64,000 nucleotides of DNA from Lysobacteraceae bacterium (GTDB lineage: Bacteria > Bdellovibrionota > UBA1018 > JAGTJX01). Every line of letters begins with the position of its first letter. Positions within the stretch are counted from its first letter, which is position 1. The translations under genes were made by a program, and so were the position numbers. The notes beneath the pieces are model-generated. The model was given only the letters and a program-made list of their open reading frames with translations. It made no database searches and had not been told where the DNA came from. Shown here in pieces: positions 1 to 7,699 of this stretch. Location: assembly GCA_023657465.1 (NCBI GenBank), contig JAGTJX010000002.1:186001-250000 (forward strand), written 5' to 3'.

Positions 1-1
1 C

Positions 2-1057
2 GATCATTGTGCGTATATTCCTTATACTATTGGTGTGAATTACGCTGAACCTTACGCAGGTATTAAGCCTATAAGAGCACTCTCAGACAAGGACAGACAA
101 GTGTTCTCTCACTTGGCTTCTATCTCTGCGTATGATGCTTGGAAGACCTCGAGTGGAGATCGGCAGATCATAGCGATCTTAGATTCTGGCGTAAATTATA
201 ATCACCCGGATCTCGCGCAGAATATTTATGTGAATTCAAACAGCGAATATGGCAAGGACATGATCAATGGAACGGGAATGCCGTTTGATGACTTAGGTCA
301 CGGTACTCACGTTGCAGGTCTTGCGGCATCTGCTGTGACAGGTGTAGCAAGACGCGCGATGATTCTTCCTGTGAAAGTCTTAGATGGAATGGGAGGCGGG
401 GATCTAGCGAGTATCCTTGCGGGTATTTCATACGCTGTAGATCAAGGAGCAAAAGTGCTCAATTTGTCGCTCTCTTCTCAATCCGTATTCCAAGATGATC
501 GCGAAAGACTCTCTGCTGCTTATCAGGAAGTATTGAAAGAGGTTGGTCGTAAGGGTGCTGTAGTGGTCGCTGCTGCTGGAAACGATAATAAAGATATCGA
601 TGTTTTCCCAGTGTATCCATCTGCGCTCTCACTGGAATCGAATATTGTTATCTCAGTAGGCTCGACAAACTTGAAAGGGAGTCTCAGCGAGTACTCAAAC
701 TATGGCGGCAAGACTGTGAATGTTTCTGCTCCAGGTGGTTCTTCTTCTGACGCTGATGCTGGCTCAGGAAACGACACGGGCGGACTCATGGCGACCTACT
801 ACTGGCCTGTGGGAGGGAAGTACGGATATGTGAGACTCATGGGTACTTCCATGGCGACTCCTGTAACTTCTGGAGTGGTGGCTCTCATGAAAGCTGCGAA
901 TCCTCAGATGACTAATTTTCAGCTTCGTACCGCTCTGATGAATTCATCAGATAAGTTGTCAGATCTCACAGGAAAGATTGCATCGGGAGGAAGAATCAAC
1001 GCAGCTCGAGCAGTATTACCGGTTGCTAAACCTGGTAAGGGTTGGACGAAACTGTAG
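2..1057 (+). CDS. Subtilisin-like serine protease (S8), 5' end outside window
   Basis: Secreted or cell-surface endopeptidase of the S8 family. The frame is open to the left edge, so the N-terminus (signal peptide, propeptide) is missing. Counting from the GTG at 35, the triad is visible as Asp50 (ILDSG), His89 (GHGTHVAG) and Ser272 (GTSMATP), with the oxyanion Asn at 183 (AAAGN). All catalytic motifs are intact, so an active enzyme is expected. The C-terminus ends soon after the Ser motif with no extra domain. The last 42 bases overlap tail-to-tail with the heme A synthase gene on the other strand. Family assignment is firm; substrate is unknown. Confidence 0.93.
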   Translation, partial: DHCAYIPYTIGVNYAEPYAGIKPIRALSDKDRQVFSHLASISAYDAWKTSSGDRQIIAILDSGVNYNHPDLAQNIYVNSNSEYGKDMINGTGMPFDDLGHGTHVAGLAASAVTGVARRAMILPVKVLDGMGGGDLASILAGISYAVDQGAKVLNLSLSSQSVFQDDRERLSAAYQEVLKEVGRKGAVVVAAAGNDNKDIDVFPVYPSALSLESNIVISVGSTNLKGSLSEYSNYGGKTVNVSAPGGSSSDADAGSGNDTGGLMATYYWPVGGKYGYVRLMGTSMATPVTSGVVALMKAANPQMTNFQLRTALMNSSDKLSDLTGKIASGGRINAARAVLPVAKPGKGWTKL

Positions 1058-1915
1058 TTGGATCCACAGTACCCAAAGCGTGTTGGAGACTGCAAGGTGC
1101 AGAATCTGAATTCCAACGGGGGCTAGCGTGAGCCAGTTAATCACACCTAAAGTAATCTGCAAAAGAATGGTGTGTTGAAATGCCTTGGATGTTTTTGATT
1201 CAATTTTGAGTGCGTAAGCAAATCCTAAAAAAGCAAAGAGTACAGCAAGCACAGGATGAATTGCGCGCAGTCTGATGATCCAGTGAGACGAAGTGTCTAG
1301 GTCTTGTGCAATCCCGTGAGCAATCGATGTTGATGGAAAAAGCGTATCACCCAGAGCGCAAATCGCGCCAGTAGCAGCAATTAGCAGAAAGAGTACGGTG
1401 ATGCCAAACGAAGCTCCATCAAATCTGAGTTTAGAGTCTTGCGAGACATTGGATTTTAGTGATGAGGCGGTGAGAGTGAGAGAAGCGACGAGTAGAAGTG
1501 TGTTGATCAAGTGAAACGAAATCACCCAGACGCGTCCTGCAGAATCATCCTTCGCAACTAAACCAAAAATCACAAGACCTGCACCGATGAGTGCTTCGCA
1601 GATGATGAGGAAGAGACTGATGCTCGAGTACATTCGCGCACGATGCGGACGCTTCAAAAACTTCAAACATCCGATCCAAAGAGCCAAGACAAGCATGAGG
1701 CTTAAGCCAGAAGTGAATCTGTGGAAAAATTCAATGCTTGTAGCGATCGTTTTTGCAATCGGAATGACTTCGCCATTGCAGAGTGGCCAGTGACTTCCGC
1801 ATCCCGCTCCAGAGCCAGTAGCGCGTACTACAGCACCCCAGAGGATCACAAACACGATGTAAACGACCGATATCCATGCGATCTGATTTAAACGTTGTTG
1901 AATTTTGATGGTCAT
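1016..1915 (-). CDS. ctaA: Heme A synthase, COX15/CtaA family
   Basis: Inner-membrane enzyme that oxidises the C8 methyl of heme O to give heme A for aa3-type cytochrome oxidases. About 299 residues with the family's eight-helix pattern; the N-terminal loop carries GAVVRATGSGAGC and a second Cys in HWPLC, and EFFHR holds a likely heme ligand His. The start at 1915 (MTIKIQQ) is preferred because the longer frame to 1993 has no membrane character before it and would run through the start of the divergent gene at 1933. Only 17 bases separate the two divergent starts. No other oxidase assembly gene is in the window. Confidence 0.9.
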   Translation of the reverse strand: MTIKIQQRLNQIAWISVVYIVFVILWGAVVRATGSGAGCGSHWPLCNGEVIPIAKTIATSIEFFHRFTSGLSLMLVLALWIGCLKFLKRPHRARMYSSISLFLIICEALIGAGLVIFGLVAKDDSAGRVWVISFHLINTLLLVASLTLTASSLKSNVSQDSKLRFDGASFGITVLFLLIAATGAICALGDTLFPSTSIAHGIAQDLDTSSHWIIRLRAIHPVLAVLFAFLGFAYALKIESKTSKAFQHTILLQITLGVINWLTLAPVGIQILHLAVSNTLWVLWIQLQFRPTLTRFSNR

Positions 1916-1932
1916 AGGGGGAAAATAACAAA

Positions 1933-2493
1933 ATGTTCCGATACTTGTTACCGATATTTTTTCTCTTCGTTCATTTGGAGGAATCTCAGGCACAGAGTCT
2001 CTTCTGGCAAGGAGCAGGAATTCATCCGAAACAAAAAGTCGGCCTGGGCGTTTTTGGAGTCATGCCGACTAATTTTTCAAATATTGGATTCACTGGAAAC
2101 TTCACAGCAGGAATGGGTGACTACTATCAAATGGAAGGCAGGATCGGTGTTAATACAGCATCAACTCAAAGTTCTTACTTTGGCTTGTTAGGAAAAGTGC
2201 TTCTCTCAGTTACAGAAAGCAAAATTAATTTTTCCGCACTTACAGGTTTTGAGCACAATGGGATGCTTGCTTTTGTTCTGTCTCCAGTAGCGAGCTACTA
2301 CTTTGATTTTGGTGAATTCTATCTCGGGCTCTATTCTAGGATCCTCTTCGATTTGGGCGGTATAGGATTGGCGGTACACCCTGGGCTTAATTTTGAGATG
2401 GGTCGTAATTTCATGCGTTGGTACGTTGAATTGCAGTTGGGGCTCACGAATAGTCCGAGTTCTATCGGTAGTGGAGTTCGCTGGTTCTTCTGA
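1933..2493 (+). CDS. Small secreted protein, outer-membrane barrel-like
   Basis: Unrecognised protein of 186 residues. It starts with a clear Sec signal peptide (hydrophobic stretch, likely cleavage after ESQA). The mature part alternates aromatic/hydrophobic and small polar residues (GMGDYYQ, YYFDFGEFYLGL, WYVELQLGLT) and ends in Trp-Phe-Phe, which is the look of a small outer-membrane beta-barrel with a C-terminal aromatic. A GGGGGAA Shine-Dalgarno lies at 1916-1922, directly abutting the divergent ctaA start. The next gene begins 12 bases after the stop, so the two are probably co-transcribed. Barrel fold is inferred from composition only. Confidence 0.7.
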   Translation: MFRYLLPIFFLFVHLEESQAQSLFWQGAGIHPKQKVGLGVFGVMPTNFSNIGFTGNFTAGMGDYYQMEGRIGVNTASTQSSYFGLLGKVLLSVTESKINFSALTGFEHNGMLAFVLSPVASYYFDFGEFYLGLYSRILFDLGGIGLAVHPGLNFEMGRNFMRWYVELQLGLTNSPSSIGSGVRWFF

Positions 2494-2505
2494 TATGCTA
2501 GGTGA

Positions 2506-2880
2506 GTGAAGAACGTATGGATCGCGCTCTTATCAGTTTTTTTTCATTCTACAGTCGCATTCTCTGCGGTAGAAAAACTCTCCATTGAACTCGAAGTCGA
2601 ACGCGCAGGAACGAAGCCATCTGCAGCTCACGAAATTTCAGTTGAGCCACATCCTGAGTGGATGTCTTATGAAACAGGAACCAAAACAGTTCTCCTGACA
2701 AGAACTCCAGAGACAGCGGGTAGGATTCAGTCACTCGAACTTCTGATTTTAGATAAGGATCAGCCCGGAAAAATTTTAGCTTCACCCATCATTCAAATGA
2801 ACGACTCTGCGCAAACACGTGCACGATTGAGATTAGAAAACGGAGATTCAATCTCTGTTCGAATTAATCGGAAAAATTAA
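2506..2880 (+). CDS. Small secreted protein of unknown function
   Basis: Product of 124 residues starting at GTG 2506 (TAGGTG just upstream). N-terminus MKNVWIALLSVFF is a signal peptide with likely cleavage after AFSA. The mature part is charged and beta-rich with no recognised motif and no cysteine. It follows the barrel-like gene by 12 bases, suggesting one transcription unit. Its stop overlaps the stop of rpmB by four bases on the opposite strand. No function can be assigned. Confidence 0.65.
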   Translation: MKNVWIALLSVFFHSTVAFSAVEKLSIELEVERAGTKPSAAHEISVEPHPEWMSYETGTKTVLLTRTPETAGRIQSLELLILDKDQPGKILASPIIQMNDSAQTRARLRLENGDSISVRINRKN

Positions 2881-3194
2881 GCTTTTTTAGCTGCTGCAAT
2901 TGCTTTTGCAGGTGCTGCGCGCTTCTTTTGAATTTGGCGCTTGAGCTTGAGAAGTCTCTCGCTCATTTTGTCGTCTTTGCCTTTGAGAATTGCTCTTACG
3001 AGTCCACCTTGCTTATCGACAGTCTTGATCGATGCAGCAGAAAGTTTCACTGTGATGGTTTGTCCAAGCTCAGTGATGATGTATTTTTTGTTTTTTACGT
3101 TAGGAAGCCAACGTGTACGAGTCTTTGTATTTGAGTGACTGACTTTGTTTCCTGAGAAAGGGCCTACACCTGATAATTCACAACGACGCGACAT
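2877..3194 (-). CDS. rpmB: Large ribosomal subunit protein bL28
   Basis: Structural protein of the 50S subunit. The N-terminus MSRRCELSGVGP and GNKVSHSNTKTRTRW are the L28 signature. At 105 residues it is longer than the usual 70-80; after the L28 core there is a tail of about 25 residues rich in Lys and Ala (QKKRAAPAKAIAAAKKA). The gene stands alone on its strand with a convergent neighbour and a divergent transporter. The core identification is certain; the role of the tail is unknown. Confidence 0.96.
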   Translation of the reverse strand: MSRRCELSGVGPFSGNKVSHSNTKTRTRWLPNVKNKKYIITELGQTITVKLSAASIKTVDKQGGLVRAILKGKDDKMSERLLKLKRQIQKKRAAPAKAIAAAKKA

Positions 3195-3317
3195 GACTGA
3201 GATCTCCTATAAAATAAAAAACGTTAGGCTGTTGGTTATATGGATTTTGACCTGGGAAATCAAGTACGAGCTTGTTAATAAAAATTAACAATGATAGATT
3301 GTATTTTGGAGCAAAGT

Positions 3318-4193
3318 GTGAAGACAAGAGCAGAAAAACAAGCAGCCTTAGAACTCGTGCTCATGGCGTTTATCTGGGGTTATGGCTTTGTTGCGATAGT
3401 CAGTGCCTTAGACTCGTTTACAGCTCTGGGAATAGCGGCTTATCGCTTCTGGCTGTCTTTCTTGCTGGTTCTTCCCTTCGTCGTTTTCTCTCGAAGGCTG
3501 AGAAAAGAGATGAATCTTAAAAACTTCACTCTTGCCTGTATTCCGGGCATTTTTTTGGGACTGAGTCTTTTTTTACAAACAGCAGGTCTTCAGTATACGA
3601 CGGCTACAAAAAGCGGATTTATAACGACACTCTATATCCTCTGGGTTCCGATGTTAGAACAGCTCTGGCTGGGTCGTAAACTCAGTCGGCTCCATTATGT
3701 TTATGTATTTTTGGGTTTAATAGGGACAGCAATGATCTGCAAATTCCATGGAGGAGAGTGGAATCAAGGAGACTTGCTTACTCTGGCTTGTTCCTTTACG
3801 TTGACTGTCCAAATCGTATCTCTAGCCAAGTATGCAGATCAAATTCAATCTCCCTTTGTTTTGAATGGCTTCCAAAGTTTATGGGCAGCACTGATTTGTA
3901 GTGTGTTTCTCATTGCGAGTCGAAGCACAGGCTTTAAAGGATGGGCCACAATTCCTGTCGCTCACTTCGTTTATCTTGCAGTGTTTTCTTCTTTTATTGC
4001 TTTTACGATTCAAGTGCGTGCGCAGAAGGTGTTGTCAGCAGGGGTCGCCAGTATGATTTTCCTGCTCGAAAGCCCTGCTGCTTCGTTTTTTGCTTACTTG
4101 TTTCTAGGCGAGACACTCGATCTCACACAGTGGATAGGAGCCCAGCTCATTCTCGCAGCTGCGATTCTCGTTGTGAAACAACCCAGTTCTTAA
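3318..4193 (+). CDS. EamA/DMT-family exporter
   Basis: Integral inner-membrane transporter of the drug/metabolite superfamily with about ten helices arranged as two EamA repeats. The first helix holds FIWGYGFV and the second half LLESPAASFFAYLFLGE, both typical of the family. I prefer GTG 3318 because GGAG at 3308-3311 sits six bases before it; an ATG at 3291 in the same frame has no ribosome site. Substrate cannot be read from sequence; members export amino acids or metabolites. A second, distant DMT protein is encoded at 23493. Confidence 0.85.
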   Translation: MKTRAEKQAALELVLMAFIWGYGFVAIVSALDSFTALGIAAYRFWLSFLLVLPFVVFSRRLRKEMNLKNFTLACIPGIFLGLSLFLQTAGLQYTTATKSGFITTLYILWVPMLEQLWLGRKLSRLHYVYVFLGLIGTAMICKFHGGEWNQGDLLTLACSFTLTVQIVSLAKYADQIQSPFVLNGFQSLWAALICSVFLIASRSTGFKGWATIPVAHFVYLAVFSSFIAFTIQVRAQKVLSAGVASMIFLLESPAASFFAYLFLGETLDLTQWIGAQLILAAAILVVKQPSS

Positions 4194-4204
4194 TCGTGTA
4201 CAAA

Positions 4205-7200
4205 CTATTGACTGATGCGGAGCTGGACTACACCACTCATGCCCTGGGCTAGTTCCAGAGTGCGGAGAATGGGGTTATAGCTCAGCTTCGAGTGACCACC
4301 GTAGTAGTACCAACTGGGTAATACTGCAGTCGAAGAAACTTCTGCATTCCCAAAGTCTATGTCGGATCTCGCAATTTTTTGTACTACTGGTTTTGCAGAG
4401 CAGGGTGACCAACGAACAATCTGCAATTGTCTACCTGAAGTGAGAAGCCCAAAGAATGCACCCGACTCAGTCGGATCAGCAAACACACTTGAGATACTCG
4501 CATGGGATAAAAAATCTTCAGGCATTTCAAAAACTTCACGAGTGAAGTGAGAGTCTTTATCAACACTCAGTGAAACAAATTGAGAGAGAGAGCCATTCCC
4601 ACTAGGAAATCCTCCGTATCCTCTTCTGTAGTTACCACCGTATGAATTTTCTTTAGTAGTGATGAATCCTAAGAGGTTTTCGCTAATTGATTCCACAGAA
4701 TCGTCAGTGATGAAGTCATCAACAAGAGTTGCTGTTTGACCCACGAGTTTGAGTGATTCAATCGCATTCTCTGTTTTGACTTCGTAATATGAATAGGTCA
4801 CTGTTTCATTTTTTCCGTTAGTGTAGCTATTGGTTCTTTCAGAAATTTCTGTAACGCGACTGTCTTCTGTAATCAAAGCTCCATCGGGTGATAGAGCGAT
4901 AAGTTTTCCAGGAATATTGATTTCAGAACTGCAAGTTGCTGAATCCAATCCGACATTCACTTGAGCTATATAATTTCTAGAGTGACTCAGGTTTTTTCTC
5001 ACAGGATCTGCAACGGTTTCGGATGAAGAATAATAAAATTTGCCATTCATGATTTCTAGCAGAGCCTGCTCACGTCCCACAGTTGTGCATCCATTAAGTG
5101 GAATGACTTTTTGTTGATTATTCTCAATTTTAACGAGTTGATCGTCGCGAATGAAGAATAAATCACTATTACTCAGCTGAACGAGATGATCATTGGATTG
5201 GGAGTACCAACTTCGTTTTCTATAGGCTCCTCTGAGACCTAAATCGATGTGAGATACATTAGAGAATCCTACGGGTGTAATGACGAATCGATCAATCATG
5301 ACTCCATCAACATACTGAGTATAGGTTTTGCCTTGAGCATTAGGAGCGGATTCCTGTTTCGCATAGTATTGAGACGCAATCACGAGTGAACCATCTCTTT
5401 GATCAACCAAGTGAGTGACATAGTTGCCTTTAAGAGTGATTTGAGCAAGTGCTTCAGATTTTTCTGCATCTACACGTTTTGTGTCAACGAGTCTCAGTTC
5501 TGAAGTGTTGTCATAATATGAACCTGTCCCCTGAATGATCTGTACACCGAGCGAGTACTGTCCACCTTGTGGGAGAGTCACATAGGAAGTAATGTTTCTT
5601 GCTAGCTCGAGAACCCCCACGCTCTGAGCAATTGCTGTAGAGGCTGCTCTATCGCTGAGGTTGAAAATCCCGAGTGATTGATTCGAAAATGTATTGATTC
5701 GGTCAATTTCTGGATTACTGAAAACTCGTTTGAGCCAGTTTGCATCTGCGTTGAGTAGTCTGCCTTCTTTAAACACTTTGTACGTGTTTCCAGAGATCGC
5801 TGCATTGAGGTTAAAATCAATGAGTTTGCCTCCGCTGACATATTTCCCATTTTCAATCGCTTGAACTTGGAACATGAGGGAACCCAAGCCGTCAGAGTTT
5901 AATTTCATTTCAATGAATTTGTCGGACGAGTTGAAGTTAGTCCACATTCTGCCATCACCCAGTGTGATTTGTGCAATGTCGATTGCTCTCGCATTGTCTG
6001 TGCCGGCGTTGGTGATTTCAAAGAGCATGGCCTGAGGTTGTCTGCGTCCATTTTCATTGTTCACTGTGGGGACGATGTGTCCAAGTCCTAAAACATACTG
6101 ATGGTTTTGATATTGAACAGGAATGGCTCTTTCAATCCAACCCTCAAACTGGAGACGTTTTAAATAGCGTATGCCATTTTGGGGTTGAGAGATATCGAAG
6201 AGATCAAATGGGTCGATTTGGTTTTGAGGTACCCAGAAAACATAAAGAAGATTATCGACGAAGCGAACATCTTGTAAAACAGCATGAAGACCTGTTGAAT
6301 CGCCAACTGTTACAACTGAGTCTGCAAGGATTTTTCTGAGTTGTCCGGTTGTTGTTTGAACAAAACGATCTTTAATCCCGAGTTCAGAATCAGAAATCAG
6401 TTTTGTGTAAAGAGAATCAGTTTCTTCGTTAGTTTTTCCCTTCAGTTGTCTTTCGATTCCCAGTTTTCTAAACAGGGCTTCGTTTTCAGAAATGATTTCA
6501 GAAGTTTCGGTTGGGAGTTTGAAACTCTCCACAGCAATACGGTTGATGAGTGCTGTGCCATTGTCAGTCTGATAATTACTGACTACCATGAGTGTTCCGT
6601 TTTTGATGGAGGTCTGTGAACGCTCATTGATCGAGCCTTTAGCTGATACGACCATGAGGGGTTGAATATGTCCTGCAGCGTCTGAGATATCGACGACTTC
6701 TACGAGACTTTGGCGATCCCACCATCCCCAAGCACTCTGTGAGAGAACTGCAACGAGATAGTATTTGAAAGCATCACCTTCATTGATTTCGACAATGTTC
6801 ATGTTTTCACGAGAACTAGTCGGGAGAGCAAGTGCTACTTTTTCTACTATTGAAAGTTTTTCTCCTGAAAAGTTAATCGATGTGACCATGCCTTTTGCAG
6901 ATTTGTCATTGTAGTCGTTACGATAATCAGGTCTGATGCTGGAAGCAACGTAGAGAATGTTTCCTACTAAACGAGAGTCAGCGATTTCGCCATCGATTGG
7001 GAGATCCTGTATGATTTTTGGTGAGTGAGGAGTACTCACATCATAGACAAGGGCCCTGCTCTGAGAATTTGACCAGGTGTAGTTTCCATCGGCATCAAAG
7101 TAGAGTCTCTCTAGAACGACAATGCGCTGATTTTTTTCATCATAATACATGTCATCCGGATGATTGCCTGTAGGCGCAACACGACTCACGAGCGATGGCT

Positions 7201-7537
7201 GATTGGGATCGTTTGCAAAGCTTACGGTTTGGAGACCGCGGTAATCGTTTAATAAGTAGAGAAGTTTTGATCCTTCTTTTCCAATTTTATAAATATCAGA
7301 TTCTTGTTGTTCTCTTTGTCCGTCAGCTCCTTTGCTTGCTGAACGAGCTTCTGGTCTGCCTCCAGGAGCTCCTCCCATGGCATATGCACGTCCTCCACCA
7401 TGAGAGTTTAAGAACTTGGTTTGACCCTTGAATCGCTTGAGCTGATTTTCAATCGTGTCTTGGTTGCTCGGAACAGGTTGGAGAGTGAGTTTTCCGGCCA
7501 TAACAGATGTAGTGAGAAGAAGCAAAATGAGTAGCAT
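4205..7537 (-). CDS. Large secreted protein with C-terminal beta-propeller (COG4880-like)
   Basis: Secreted protein of 1110 residues. A short signal peptide (MLLILLLLTTSVMA) is followed by a Gly-rich linker around residues 45-75, then a long run of beta-strand repeats. Segments such as ALVYDVSTPHSPKI, DSRLVGNILYVASS and RFVDNLLYVFWVP resemble the 'Beta propeller domain' of secreted proteins distantly related to WD-40 (COG4880/Pfam Beta_propel); I recall this family rather than having searched. No catalytic motif is visible. It is convergent with the DMT gene (11 bases apart) and divergent from the secreted protein at 7700. Likely a surface or periplasmic scaffold; confidence in coding is high, in family moderate. 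Confidence 0.8.
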   Translation of the reverse strand: MLLILLLLTTSVMAGKLTLQPVPSNQDTIENQLKRFKGQTKFLNSHGGGRAYAMGGAPGGRPEARSASKGADGQREQQESDIYKIGKEGSKLLYLLNDYRGLQTVSFANDPNQPSLVSRVAPTGNHPDDMYYDEKNQRIVVLERLYFDADGNYTWSNSQSRALVYDVSTPHSPKIIQDLPIDGEIADSRLVGNILYVASSIRPDYRNDYNDKSAKGMVTSINFSGEKLSIVEKVALALPTSSRENMNIVEINEGDAFKYYLVAVLSQSAWGWWDRQSLVEVVDISDAAGHIQPLMVVSAKGSINERSQTSIKNGTLMVVSNYQTDNGTALINRIAVESFKLPTETSEIISENEALFRKLGIERQLKGKTNEETDSLYTKLISDSELGIKDRFVQTTTGQLRKILADSVVTVGDSTGLHAVLQDVRFVDNLLYVFWVPQNQIDPFDLFDISQPQNGIRYLKRLQFEGWIERAIPVQYQNHQYVLGLGHIVPTVNNENGRRQPQAMLFEITNAGTDNARAIDIAQITLGDGRMWTNFNSSDKFIEMKLNSDGLGSLMFQVQAIENGKYVSGGKLIDFNLNAAISGNTYKVFKEGRLLNADANWLKRVFSNPEIDRINTFSNQSLGIFNLSDRAASTAIAQSVGVLELARNITSYVTLPQGGQYSLGVQIIQGTGSYYDNTSELRLVDTKRVDAEKSEALAQITLKGNYVTHLVDQRDGSLVIASQYYAKQESAPNAQGKTYTQYVDGVMIDRFVITPVGFSNVSHIDLGLRGAYRKRSWYSQSNDHLVQLSNSDLFFIRDDQLVKIENNQQKVIPLNGCTTVGREQALLEIMNGKFYYSSSETVADPVRKNLSHSRNYIAQVNVGLDSATCSSEINIPGKLIALSPDGALITEDSRVTEISERTNSYTNGKNETVTYSYYEVKTENAIESLKLVGQTATLVDDFITDDSVESISENLLGFITTKENSYGGNYRRGYGGFPSGNGSLSQFVSLSVDKDSHFTREVFEMPEDFLSHASISSVFADPTESGAFFGLLTSGRQLQIVRWSPCSAKPVVQKIARSDIDFGNAEVSSTAVLPSWYYYGGHSKLSYNPILRTLELAQGMSGVVQLRISQ

Positions 7538-7699
7538 GTGTCGTCCTTTTTAAAAGAATGATTATTTAGCGATGAGCCTTAGCTATTTGAAAAGTACAGG
7601 TATGGCAAGTCGTAATCAGGATTGTCCGAAGACTGGCAGAAAGCTCTTGTAAACACTGTCTTGGTGCGTTAGTCATCCCTTCTTATTAAGGGGATTTTC

